A DNA stretch of 64,000 nt from Caulobacteraceae bacterium. GTDB taxonomy: Bacteria > Pseudomonadota > Alphaproteobacteria > Caulobacterales > Caulobacteraceae. Position 1 is the stretch's first letter, and each line of letters begins with the position of its first letter. Under the pieces are notes generated by a model. It ran no database searches, was not told the DNA's origin, and saw nothing but the letters and a program-made list of their open reading frames with translations. The DNA lies in the NCBI GenBank assembly GCA_027452265.1, contig DAIDGR010000079.1:1-64000 (forward strand), in the 5' to 3' direction. The position numbers and the translations under genes are program-made. Shown here piece by piece: positions 27,325 to 37,584 of the stretch.

Positions 27325-28533
27325 ATGATCGCGATTCTTCACGCCGCTTTCTTGTCGCTCGCGCCGTTCGTGGTCGTGATCAGCTTGATCGTCACGGTGC
27401 ACGAATTGGGGCACTTCCTGACGGCCAAGGCCTTTGGCGTGGCGATCGAGCGGTTTTCGATCGGCTTTGGCTCTGCCCTCGCCAAATGGCGCGATCGTTC
27501 GGGGGTTGAGTGGCGCATCGCCTGGATCCCGCTTGGCGGATATGTGAAGTTTGCGGGCGATGAAAACGTCGCCAGCGCTCCAGACGCCAGGGGCCTGGAG
27601 GCGCTCCGGACGGAGATCGAGGCGCGCGAGGGGCCTGGCGCGGCGTCTCGTTACCTCGCCTTCAAGCCCCTCTGGCAGAGAACCCTCATCGTCATCGCCG
27701 GGCCGGTGGCGAATTTCCTTCTCGCCATCGCTATTTTCGCGGCGTTCTTCGCGGCTTTTGGCGAATCGGCGACGCCCCCGGTGGTGCGGGCCGTGATACC
27801 GGGCGAGGCGGGGGCGCGGGCCGGGATTCTGGCGGGGGATCGGATCACCGCGCTCGACGGTCATCGCGTGTCCTCATTCGAGGATGTTCAATTCTATATC
27901 GAGTACCGCGTCGGGACGCCGGTTGACGTCAGCCTGGACCGGAAGGGCCTCCCCCTCACCGTGCGCGTGATTCCTGATGCGGCGCAGGAAAAGAGCCTGT
28001 TTGGCGGCGCTCAGGCGGTCGGACGCCTGGGCCTGGTCGCTGCGGCGGCGCCTTTGCGGCATGTGGGCCCGGTTCGCGCGGTGGAGCTTGGCGTGTCGCA
28101 CACCTACGGCGTGGCCGCGACGACGCTCTACTATCTGGGGCGGATCGTCTCGGGCCAGGTCAATGCCGATCAGCTTCACAGTGTCGTAGGCATGGTGCAT
28201 GCCTCGGGCGCGTTGACGCATCAGGCGGAGACGGCGGCGCACGATTCGGGGGTCAGCTGGGCGACCGCCGAGATTTTCCTGCTCAGCCAGCTGGCGGCGG
28301 TGATCAGTGTCAGCATCGGCCTGATGAACCTGCTTCCCATACCCACCCTCGATGGCGGCCATCTGGTGTTTTACGCCTATGAGGCCCTGGCGCGGCGGCC
28401 CGCGGCGGCGGCCCTTCAAGCGGCGGGGTATCGTGCCGGGCTTGCTTTGCTCGTAGGATTGATGTTGTTCGCCACCTGGAACGATCTCGCGAGGCTTCGC
28501 CTGTTCCAGATCTTCGGCAGCTTGTTTTCGTAA
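27325..28533 (+). CDS. rseP: RIP metalloprotease RseP (site-2 protease)
   Basis: A 402-residue intramembrane zinc protease that cleaves anti-sigma factors and signal-peptide remnants. The zinc motif VHELGHF is in the first transmembrane segment, a PDZ domain lies around residues 140-230 (GEAGARAGILAGDRITALDG), and the C-terminal half has the NLLPIPTLDGGH motif that completes the active site. The start at 27325 has GAGGG upstream. It sits between dxr and bamA, the standard arrangement. Confidence 0.96.
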   Translation: MIAILHAAFLSLAPFVVVISLIVTVHELGHFLTAKAFGVAIERFSIGFGSALAKWRDRSGVEWRIAWIPLGGYVKFAGDENVASAPDARGLEALRTEIEAREGPGAASRYLAFKPLWQRTLIVIAGPVANFLLAIAIFAAFFAAFGESATPPVVRAVIPGEAGARAGILAGDRITALDGHRVSSFEDVQFYIEYRVGTPVDVSLDRKGLPLTVRVIPDAAQEKSLFGGAQAVGRLGLVAAAAPLRHVGPVRAVELGVSHTYGVAATTLYYLGRIVSGQVNADQLHSVVGMVHASGALTHQAETAAHDSGVSWATAEIFLLSQLAAVISVSIGLMNLLPIPTLDGGHLVFYAYEALARRPAAAALQAAGYRAGLALLVGLMLFATWNDLARLRLFQIFGSLFS

Positions 28534-28549
28534 GGCGAACCTCAACTTG

Positions 28550-31129
28550 ATGGCTGCAACGAAGTCAGGACGACGCCTCGCCCGCGCCATGCGCGCGGCG
28601 ATGCAGCTCGCCCTCCCGGCAATCCTCTTTCTTGCGCCTGGGCTTGTCCTCGCCCAGGCCGCGCCGCCCCCCGCGGCCAGCGCCCCGTCCACGAACGCCC
28701 CCCCCACGAACGCCCCCCCCACGAGTGCTTCGCCCGCCAGTGCTCCGGAGCCTGGCGCGGCGAGCGCGCCTCAGGGGCCCGCGGCCCAGGCGGCGGCCGC
28801 CCTCGCCGCCACGGGGCAGGACGTGCCCGGCGTTGCGCCCACCGGTGCGTCCGGAGCCACGGTGGATATCGCCGTGGGGCAGAGTGAACGCGTTCGCCAT
28901 GTTCAGGTGCAGGGCAATGAGCGGATCGACCCCGAGACGATCATTGCCTATCTGGGCATCCACGATGGCGACACCATCGATCAGGGGCGTCTTGATCGTG
29001 CCCTCAAGGGGCTGTTCGCCACGGACCTCTTCTCCGACGTCAAGGCCGACCTGCACGACGGGGTATTGACCGTTCTCGTGGTCGAAAATCCGATCGTCAA
29101 TCAGGTCACCTTCGAGGGCAATTCGAACATCAAGTCCGACAAGTTCGAGGACGAGATCCAGACGAGGCCCCGCGGCGTCTTCACCAAGGCGAAGGTGCAG
29201 GAAGACGTGGGCCGGATCATCGAGCTGTACCGCCGGGACGGGCGGATTTCAGCCGACGTGACCCCGGAGATCGTCCAGCTGCCGCAGCGGCGGGTGGACG
29301 TCATCTTCAAGATCAAAGAGGGGCCTAAGAGCGGGATTATTCAGGTCAATTTCCTGGGTAATCAGCGTTTCAGCTCCGCTGAGCTTGAAGGGGTGATCGT
29401 GACCAAGGCCAGCGCTTGGTATAAATTCTTTTCGTCGAGCGATAATTACGACCCGGATCGCGTCGAGTACGATCGCGAGCAGCTGAGAAAGTTCTACCGC
29501 AATCGTGGGTACTACGATTTTCGGATGATCTCTTCCGTGGCCGAGCTGGACCTCAAGCGGAACGGCTTTGCGGTGACCTACGTGCTGCAGGAAGGGGCCA
29601 TGTACCGCTTCGGCAAGGTGACCGTGCATGCCGAATTGAAGAAGCTGAACCCTGACATTCTGCGCGAGTTCCTGCCGATCAAGACCGGACAGATCTATTC
29701 CGACGACAAGATCGACAAGGCGACGGACGCGATCACCTTCGCCGCCGGGGCGGCGGGCTATGCGTTCGTCGATGTTCGGCCGCGCTATACGCCCAACCCC
29801 AAGACCCACATGGTCGATGTCGACTTCGACGTTCGCGAGGGGCCCCGCGTCTATGTCGGGCGGATCGATATCGTCGGCAACACCCAGACGATGGATTATG
29901 TCATCCGTCGCGAAATGCTGGTGAAGGAAGGCGACGCCTATAACCGCGCTCTCGTCGACCGTTCCAAGCAGATGATCAAGAATCTGGGTTATTTCAAAGA
30001 CGTCGACATCACCAATGAACCGGGGTCGTCGCCAGATCGCACCAACCTGTTGGTCAAGGTGACCGAACAGGCAACCGGGCAATTGTCGTTCTCGATTGGA
30101 TACAGCACGATCGATCAGTTGATCGCCAATATCGGGGTGACCCAATCCAACTTCCGGGGGCGCGGTGAAAATCTTTCGGCGTCCCTCGAAGCCGGCTACC
30201 TGCAGCAGTTGCTGGATATCAGTTTCAATGAGCCCCACTTTCTGGGGCGGAACATGTCGGCGGGCTTTGACCTGTTCGCCCAGCGCTACGACTTCAGCCA
30301 GTTCACCAGCTATATCTCGACCTCGGTGGGCGGCACGCTGCACGTCAGCTTCCCTCTGGCGCGCAACGCCTTGTTCACCGTGCGGTACACGCTGCGGACC
30401 GATGACATCATCATCGATCCCTCACTTTGTATCCCTGGTCAGGAAACCGTTTCGATCGCGCTCTGCACCGAAGGCGGCGCCTATCTGACCTCAGCCTTTG
30501 GCTACACCCTTGGCTACGACGCGCGGAACGACACGCGGAACCCGACACGCGGCTTCTATATCAACGTGTCTCAGGACGTCGCGGGCTTTGGTGGAACGGT
30601 CCACTATGTCAGCTCGCAGCTTCGCGACGGGTGGTATTTTGGCTGGGCGAAGGACTGGGTGTTCAGCTTCACCAGCGTGGCCAAATATATCGACGGGTGG
30701 GACGGCAACTCGATCCGGATCGGTGACCGGTTCTACGAGGGCGGCGACACGTTCCGTGGCTTCCAGATCGACGGCATCGGCCCTCGTGACGTGCAGTACT
30801 TCGATGCCCTCGGCGGCAAGCTCGACATGATCGGCACCATCGAGCAGACCTTCCCGAACATGCTTCCGGAGCAATACGGGGTCCACACCCTGCTTTTCCT
30901 GCAGGCCGGTACGGTGGGTCTTCTCGACCGCGTTGACACCATCAATCCTTACACGCACCTGCCCTTGCCCAACGTGCTATCGAATCTGGCGCTGCGCGCG
31001 TCGGCCGGAATAAGCGTGTTCTGGAAATCGCCCCTGGGGCCGCTGGAGTTCGACTTCAGCCACATCCTTCGTAAGGAATATTACGACCAAACTCTGCTAT
31101 TTAACTTCCAAACATCCACAAGGTTCTAG
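28550..31129 (+). CDS. bamA: Outer membrane protein assembly factor BamA
   Basis: The Omp85-type core of the BAM complex, 859 residues, with a signal peptide ending near the LVLAQA stretch, a long Ala/Pro-rich linker, five POTRA domains (from about residue 105) and a 16-strand beta-barrel ending in an aromatic residue (STRF), as needed for outer-membrane insertion. The barrel carries the VRGF-like element as TFRGFQIDGIGPR. The linker of about 65 residues between signal peptide and first POTRA domain includes a threefold 15-base repeat. I chose the ATG at 28550 over the TTG one codon earlier. Confidence 0.97.
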   Translation: MAATKSGRRLARAMRAAMQLALPAILFLAPGLVLAQAAPPPAASAPSTNAPPTNAPPTSASPASAPEPGAASAPQGPAAQAAAALAATGQDVPGVAPTGASGATVDIAVGQSERVRHVQVQGNERIDPETIIAYLGIHDGDTIDQGRLDRALKGLFATDLFSDVKADLHDGVLTVLVVENPIVNQVTFEGNSNIKSDKFEDEIQTRPRGVFTKAKVQEDVGRIIELYRRDGRISADVTPEIVQLPQRRVDVIFKIKEGPKSGIIQVNFLGNQRFSSAELEGVIVTKASAWYKFFSSSDNYDPDRVEYDREQLRKFYRNRGYYDFRMISSVAELDLKRNGFAVTYVLQEGAMYRFGKVTVHAELKKLNPDILREFLPIKTGQIYSDDKIDKATDAITFAAGAAGYAFVDVRPRYTPNPKTHMVDVDFDVREGPRVYVGRIDIVGNTQTMDYVIRREMLVKEGDAYNRALVDRSKQMIKNLGYFKDVDITNEPGSSPDRTNLLVKVTEQATGQLSFSIGYSTIDQLIANIGVTQSNFRGRGENLSASLEAGYLQQLLDISFNEPHFLGRNMSAGFDLFAQRYDFSQFTSYISTSVGGTLHVSFPLARNALFTVRYTLRTDDIIIDPSLCIPGQETVSIALCTEGGAYLTSAFGYTLGYDARNDTRNPTRGFYINVSQDVAGFGGTVHYVSSQLRDGWYFGWAKDWVFSFTSVAKYIDGWDGNSIRIGDRFYEGGDTFRGFQIDGIGPRDVQYFDALGGKLDMIGTIEQTFPNMLPEQYGVHTLLFLQAGTVGLLDRVDTINPYTHLPLPNVLSNLALRASAGISVFWKSPLGPLEFDFSHILRKEYYDQTLLFNFQTSTRF
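28688..28732 (+). repeat. Threefold 15-base tandem repeat in the BamA linker
   Basis: Three 15-base units at 28688, 28703 and 28718 encode STNAP, PTNAP and PTSAS. The first two units differ at one base. They lie in the proline/alanine linker after the signal peptide and are a likely site for length variation between strains. Confidence 0.8.
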
Positions 31130-31136
31130 GAGACCC

Positions 31137-31769
31137 ATGCGCTCTCAACTCGCTCCCCTCGCGCTTACCGCCGCCCTCGCATTTGGCGCGGCCGGCCACG
31201 CGCTCGCCCAGACCCCGGCGGCTATCGCGCCCTCCAGCCCTTCCATCACCCACGGCCCGCCCATCGCTGGCGTCTGCCTGCTGTCGGTTGATCAGGCGAT
31301 CGCGGCGTCCAAGGTCGGGCAATATGTGCGTACCCGCCTGCAGCAGCTTGCCCAGGTGGTGAGCGCTGAGCTGCAGCCCGAGGACAACAAGCTTACGGCC
31401 GATGTGAAGGCCTATCAGGCCAAGGCCGCCACGCTGGACGCCACCAGCCGCCAGACGCAGGAACAGGCCCTGCAGGCGCGCGCGCAGCAGTTCCAGCAGA
31501 AGTACCAGCTTCGTCAGCGCGAAATGCAGGCCACTCAGGAAAAGGCCATCAATCGCGTCGCCCAGGAGTTGGATCCGGTGGCTCAGCAACTCTACCAGGA
31601 TCGGCACTGCAGCCTGCTTCTCAATCGCCAGAGCGTGCTGATCGCCAACCCCGCCATGGACATCACCTCGGCGGCGGTGGCGGCCCTGGACGCCAAGATC
31701 ACCCAGTTCCCGTTCGAGCGTGAGCACCTCGACACCGCCCCGGCGCCGGCCGCCGGCGCGGCGCACTGA
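31137..31769 (+). CDS. OmpH/Skp-family periplasmic chaperone
   Basis: A 210-residue exported protein with a signal peptide ending at GHALAQ, then an OmpH/Skp-type body: a long glutamine/alanine-rich helical hairpin (residues about 70-150) for trimer tentacles. It would hold unfolded outer-membrane proteins for BamA, encoded directly upstream with a seven-base gap. Skp beside bamA and lpxD is the usual proteobacterial order. The N-terminal part after the signal peptide is longer than in E. coli Skp. Confidence 0.88.
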   Translation: MRSQLAPLALTAALAFGAAGHALAQTPAAIAPSSPSITHGPPIAGVCLLSVDQAIAASKVGQYVRTRLQQLAQVVSAELQPEDNKLTADVKAYQAKAATLDATSRQTQEQALQARAQQFQQKYQLRQREMQATQEKAINRVAQELDPVAQQLYQDRHCSLLLNRQSVLIANPAMDITSAAVAALDAKITQFPFEREHLDTAPAPAAGAAH

Positions 31770-31811
31770 TCGCGCGCCAGCTCCAGGGCGCGTGAGGACG
31801 AGTCGGACGCC

Positions 31812-32858
31812 ATGACGGTCTCCGCCTTGTCCCCGCGCCCGTTTCCCGATCGCCGGTTTTACGCGCTGGGTCCGCCCCTCAGTCTGGCTGAGGCGGCGGA
31901 CTTGGCCGGTCTGGACCTTCCGAGCGGGGTCGACGGCGACCGGATGATCACCGGCGTCGAGTCCCTCGTCGAAGCTGGGCCTGACCAGATCAGCTTTTGC
32001 ACCGGGGGCGCCCATGCCCGGGCGCTCGCGGTGACCCGCGCTGGGGTTGTGCTTCTCCCTTCAGCTCTTGTGGACCTGGCGCCTTCGGGAGCGGTGGCGA
32101 TTCCCACGCCGTTTCCCCAGGCGGCCATGGCGGCAATCGCCCAGGCGCTTCATCGTCCGCGCGACATCCTGGCGCAGGACCCGGCGATCCACCCTCGGGC
32201 CCAACTCGAGCACGGGGTATTGGTCGGCCCTGGGGTCTGGATCGGCGAGGGCGCGGAGGTCGGCGCCGGTACAGTCATCGGGCCTGGCGCGATCATCGGG
32301 CCGGGCGTTGCAATCGGACGCAACTGCCGGATCGGCCCCCGCGTCGTGGTGGGCTTTGCGCTGCTGGGTGACCGGGTCCAGGTCCACGCCGGCGCTGTGA
32401 TCGGCGAGCCGGGGTTCGGGGCGGCCCCGGGACCCAAGGGGATTGTGGATCTGCCACAGCTGGGTCGCGTCATTCTCCAGGACGGGGTCACCGTGGGCGC
32501 CAACGCCTGTATCGATCGGGGGGCCTTCGAGGATACGGTCGTGGGCGAGAACACCAAGATCGATAATCTTGTGCAGATCGCGCACAATGTCCGCCTGGGG
32601 CGCAACAATCTCCTGGCGGCCTTCACCGGCATTTCCGGAAGTACGGTGGTCGGTGATGGGGTGATGTTCGGAGGCCGCGCCGGGGTCGCCGATCATATCT
32701 CCATCGGTTCGGGCGCGCGCATCGCCGCGGCCGCCGGGATCATGAAGGATGTGCCGGCAGGCGAGAGCTGGGGCGGGTCGCCGGGCCGCCCGGTCAAGGC
32801 TTGGCTAAAGGAGACCGCGCTGCTGGCGCGTCTGGCGCGTCGCAGGGACAGGGGCTGA
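31812..32858 (+). CDS. lpxD: UDP-3-O-acylglucosamine N-acyltransferase
   Basis: Third step of lipid A synthesis: N-acylation of UDP-3-O-acylglucosamine by hydroxyacyl-ACP. The 348-residue protein has the N-terminal uridine-binding domain followed by a left-handed beta-helix of hexapeptide repeats from about residue 115, with the catalytic histidine in the LVQIAHNVRLGRNN segment. It is followed after three bases by fabZ. Confidence 0.97.
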   Translation: MTVSALSPRPFPDRRFYALGPPLSLAEAADLAGLDLPSGVDGDRMITGVESLVEAGPDQISFCTGGAHARALAVTRAGVVLLPSALVDLAPSGAVAIPTPFPQAAMAAIAQALHRPRDILAQDPAIHPRAQLEHGVLVGPGVWIGEGAEVGAGTVIGPGAIIGPGVAIGRNCRIGPRVVVGFALLGDRVQVHAGAVIGEPGFGAAPGPKGIVDLPQLGRVILQDGVTVGANACIDRGAFEDTVVGENTKIDNLVQIAHNVRLGRNNLLAAFTGISGSTVVGDGVMFGGRAGVADHISIGSGARIAAAAGIMKDVPAGESWGGSPGRPVKAWLKETALLARLARRRDRG

Positions 32859-32861
32859 CGG

Positions 32862-33338
32862 ATGACTGGAACCGAAAACGCGGCCGCCGCCGCGGTCACG
32901 ATCGACATTCATGAAATCATGCGGCGGCTTCCGCACCGGCCGCCGTTTCTTCTGGTGGATCGCGCCGAGGCCTTCATTCCCAACGTGTCCCTCACGGGGA
33001 TCAAGTGTGTGACGATGAACGAGCCGTTCTTCGTCGGACATTTTCCCGGCGCCCCGGTCATGCCCGGCGTCCTGATCATTGAGGCCCTGGCCCAGACCGG
33101 TGCGCTCCTGATGTCCAAGTCCTGGGAGGTGGATCCCACGGGCAAGATCATCCTGTTCATGTCGGTGGACGACTGCCGGTTTCGTCATCCGGTACGTCCG
33201 GGCGATGTCCTGCGCCTTGAGGTTGAGGTGATCCGGGCGAGGACCGACGTGGTGAAGTTCCGCGGCAAGGGGCTGGTGGGAGACAAGGTCGCGGCGCAAT
33301 GCGAGTTCGCCGCCATGCTGGTGAACGCGCCCGAATGA
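32862..33338 (+). CDS. fabZ: 3-hydroxyacyl-ACP dehydratase FabZ
   Basis: A 158-residue hot-dog-fold dehydratase of fatty acid synthesis. The catalytic histidine lies in FVGHFPGAPVMPGVL and the glutamate in the helix that follows (IIEALAQTGALL). It competes with LpxA for hydroxyacyl-ACP, and sitting between lpxD and lpxA is the normal order. Its stop overlaps the lpxA start (ATGA). Confidence 0.97.
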   Translation: MTGTENAAAAAVTIDIHEIMRRLPHRPPFLLVDRAEAFIPNVSLTGIKCVTMNEPFFVGHFPGAPVMPGVLIIEALAQTGALLMSKSWEVDPTGKIILFMSVDDCRFRHPVRPGDVLRLEVEVIRARTDVVKFRGKGLVGDKVAAQCEFAAMLVNAPE

Positions 33339-34138
33339 CGGCGATCCACCCCAGCGCGGTCATCGATGCGGATGTCGAGCTCGGCCAGGACGTTGAAATC
33401 GGGCCGTTCTGCGTCATCGGGCCGGGTGTGCGCATCGGCGCCCGAACGCGGATCGCCTCACACGTGGTCATCGAGGGGCCGAGCGAGGTCGGCGCCGACT
33501 GCGTCATTCATTCCGGAGCGGTCCTGGGTGGTGCGCCACAGCATGCCGCCTACGCCAACGAACGCACCTCGCTTCGGGTCGGCGACCGCAGCATCGTCCG
33601 TGAGCACGTGACCCTGCATCGCGGGACGGCTCAGGGGCGGGGTGTGACCCAGATCGGAGCCGACGCCTATCTCATGGCCGGAGCCCATGTGGGCCACGAC
33701 TGTGTTCTTGGCGACCATGTGACAATGGCCAATGGCGCGGTGCTGGGCGGGCATGTGCAGGTGGGCGATTTCGTGATCGTCGGAGGGCTGGCCGCCGTGC
33801 ATCAGCGCGCCCGAATTGGGCGCCACGCCTTTGTCGGCGGAATGGCCGGGATCAACCATGACCTGATCCCCTATGGCAGCGCCTGGGGCAATCACGCGCA
33901 TCTCGAGGGCCTCAACCTCGTCGGGCTCAAGCGCCGGGGTCTCCCGCGCGAGCGAATCAATGCCCTGCGCGCCGGCTTCAAGTGCCTGTTCTGGTCGGAC
34001 GGACCCTTCGAACAGCGGGTGGAGGCGACAGCGGCCGGTCATGCTGGGTCTCCTGAGGTCATGGAGATCATCGAATTCATCCGCGGCCCATCGGCGCGTC
34101 CGATCACCATGCCGCGCGGCGAGCCGCGAGAGGTCTAG
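33335..34138 (+). CDS. lpxA: UDP-N-acetylglucosamine acyltransferase
   Basis: First step of lipid A synthesis, 267 residues. It is a trimeric left-handed beta-helix with hexapeptide repeats from the start (IHPSAVIDADVELGQDVEIG) and the catalytic histidine in LMAGAHVGHDC; the C-terminal helical domain carries GLKRRG. I chose the ATG at 33335, which overlaps the fabZ stop by four bases; translation is probably coupled. Confidence 0.97.
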   Translation: MTAIHPSAVIDADVELGQDVEIGPFCVIGPGVRIGARTRIASHVVIEGPSEVGADCVIHSGAVLGGAPQHAAYANERTSLRVGDRSIVREHVTLHRGTAQGRGVTQIGADAYLMAGAHVGHDCVLGDHVTMANGAVLGGHVQVGDFVIVGGLAAVHQRARIGRHAFVGGMAGINHDLIPYGSAWGNHAHLEGLNLVGLKRRGLPRERINALRAGFKCLFWSDGPFEQRVEATAAGHAGSPEVMEIIEFIRGPSARPITMPRGEPREV

Positions 34139-34146
34139 GGTCACCG

Positions 34147-34983
34147 GTGCGCAAGCTCGGCCTCATCGCGGGTGCGGGCCAGCTTCCCATGGTCCTGGCG
34201 CGGCATTGCCGCGAGGCGGGACGCCCTCTGTTCGTGGTGCGTCTACGCGGCTTCGCGGAGCCTGAGCTTGCCGGGTATGACGGGATCGTATCCGGCCTCG
34301 CGGAGCTGGGGCGCGGCTTCAAGGCCTTGAAGGCGGCAGGCTGCGAAGCGGTCTGCCTGGCGGGGAATGTCAGCCGGCCGGATTTCTCAGCCCTCCGACC
34401 GGACCTCCGGGGGTTGAAGGCCTTGCCAGGCGCCATTGCGGCGGCGCGCCTGGGTGACGATGCTCTCCTTCGGTTTCTGCTCGGCGAGTTCGAGGCTGAG
34501 GGATTCGCGATTGAGGGCGCGCATGAGGTCATGGCGAGCCTCACGCTTTCCCTCGGAGTCCTGGGCGCCGTGGCGCCGCCGGCGGAGGCGGATGAGGATA
34601 TTACACGGGCCATGGCCGCCGCGCGGGCCATTGGGGCCCTGGACGCCGGGCAGGGGGCGGTGAGTTGCCGTGGACTGATCCTGGCGCTCGAGGCGCAGGA
34701 AGGAACCGACGCGATGCTCGCCAGGGTCGCCGGCCTGCCTGAGGCCTTAAGAGGGACCCCGTCTGCACCCCGGGGTGTGCTCGCCAAGGCGGCCAAACCG
34801 GTGCAGGAGCTTCGCGTCGATCTGCCGGTTATCGGTCCTGCAACGCTCCATGCGGCGGCCAGGGCGGGACTGGCGGGTGTGGTTGGCGAGGCCGGACGGC
34901 TGATTGTGCTCGAACGGGACGAAACTTGCGCTCTGGCGGATCAGCTGGGCCTGTTCGTTCTTGGCCTCCCGCCCGGGCCATGA
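34147..34983 (+). CDS. lpxI: UDP-2,3-diacylglucosamine pyrophosphatase LpxI
   Basis: A 278-residue LpxI (formerly DUF1009), which hydrolyses UDP-2,3-diacylglucosamine to lipid X and UMP. LpxI was first shown in Caulobacter crescentus as the replacement for LpxH. The N-terminal domain begins LGLIAGAGQLPMVLARHCRE, and the C-terminal domain has LPVIGPATLHAAARAGLAGV. It starts with GTG, nine bases after lpxA, and overlaps lpxB by four bases. Confidence 0.95.
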   Translation: MRKLGLIAGAGQLPMVLARHCREAGRPLFVVRLRGFAEPELAGYDGIVSGLAELGRGFKALKAAGCEAVCLAGNVSRPDFSALRPDLRGLKALPGAIAAARLGDDALLRFLLGEFEAEGFAIEGAHEVMASLTLSLGVLGAVAPPAEADEDITRAMAAARAIGALDAGQGAVSCRGLILALEAQEGTDAMLARVAGLPEALRGTPSAPRGVLAKAAKPVQELRVDLPVIGPATLHAAARAGLAGVVGEAGRLIVLERDETCALADQLGLFVLGLPPGP

Positions 34984-36184
34984 CGGGCGCGCCCCTGGAG
35001 CGGTCCGTCGGGGCAGAGGGGCTGCGCCTCCTCCTTACCGCTGTGGAGCCCTCCGCCGATGCCCTTGGCGCCGCCCTGGTCCGGGCGTTGCGCGGACGCC
35101 TTGACGCCCCTCTGGCGCTGTTTGGCGTCGGCGGGCCGGAATTGGCGGCTGAGGGCCTCCAAAGCCTGTTCGATCCCAGGGATCTGGCCATCGTCGGGGC
35201 GCTGGAGGGGATCATGGCCTGGCCGCGGGTGCGGGCGCGGGCCCGGTGGACGGGAGAGCTAGCGGCCAAGGTTCGGCCTCACGCCGCGATTCTGATCGAT
35301 TCCTGGGGCTTCAGCCTGCGGGCGGCGCAGGCGATCCGCCGTCACGCGCCCGAGACCCGCCTTATCAAATATGTCGCGCCTCAGGTCTGGGCCACGCGAC
35401 CAGGCCGGGCCCGTACCCTGGCCCGCAGGGTGGACGCCCTCCTGGCTCTCCACAGCTTTGATGCTCCCTATTTCACCCGCGAGGGCCTCTGGACCCGCGT
35501 CGTGGGCAATCCGGCGCTCGTTCAGCCGGTGACTTGCGCGGATCAGGAGGCCTTGAGGCGCGCTCTCGGCCTTGTCCCTGGGCAACCCACTCTGCTTTGC
35601 CTCCCGGGAAGCCGGCGATCCGAGGTCGCGCGCCTCTCCCCGATCTTTGGCGAGACGGCCGCGCGCCTCGCCCGCCGCATCCCCGGTCTTGTCACGCTTC
35701 TGGCCGCCGCCGACGCCGTGGATCAAGAGGTGAGGGCGGCCGCGGCCCGATGGCCCGTCCCCCCGAGGCTCATCACGGGCCAAACCGAGCGGTGGGCGGC
35801 CATGGGCCTCGCCGACGTGGCGCTCGCCTGTAGCGGAACGGTCACCACGGAGCTGGCCCTCGCGGGATGCCCGATGGTGGTGGGATACCGGCTCGACACG
35901 CCTACCTATCTGGCGGCCAAGGTCCTGCTTCGCTCGCCCTATATCAGCCTGATCAATGTGGCGGCCCAGAAGATGATCGCGCCCGAGCGCCTGCAAGGCG
36001 AGTGCCGCCCGGCTCTTTTGGTGGAGGACCTTCAGGCGCTGCTAGGCGATCCCGCCGCCCGGGCCGAGCAGGCGGCCGCCCAGACGGCGGCGCTGGAGGT
36101 TCTCTGCGGCGGCATCTCCGACCCTGCCGGAGCGGCGGCGGACGCGCTTATCGAATCTCTGGGACTCGAGGCGTCAGGTTTGTC

Positions 36185-36212
<28 letters not shown>
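34980..36212 (+). CDS. lpxB: Lipid-A-disaccharide synthase
   Basis: A 410-residue GT-B glycosyltransferase that joins lipid X to UDP-2,3-diacylglucosamine. Typical segments are [15 protein letters not shown] near the start, [22 protein letters not shown] and [12 protein letters not shown]. The ATG at 34980 overlaps the lpxI stop (ATGA). Its last 28 bases overlap the end of the convergent gltA gene. This ends the long envelope run that starts at pyrH. Confidence 0.96.
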
Positions 36213-37468
<1,256 letters not shown>

Positions 37469-37521
37469 GTTCTTGGTCCTGCCATCCTGCGGGTGACGCG
37501 CCATCAGCGCGCGTTGCGAGC

Positions 37522-37527
37522 CTTATA
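37522..37527 (-). promoter_or_regulatory. Candidate -10 element for gltA
   Basis: Read on the minus strand, TATAAG lies about 55 bases before the gltA start. The best-spaced -35 hexamer (17 bases) is only TTTCGC, a poor match, so this is a weak call. Confidence 0.3.
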
Positions 37528-37584
37528 ACGGGTCATTGCGCCTGCGAAAGGGCGCCTGGGAGACTGGGCGCACGAAAGCGGGCC

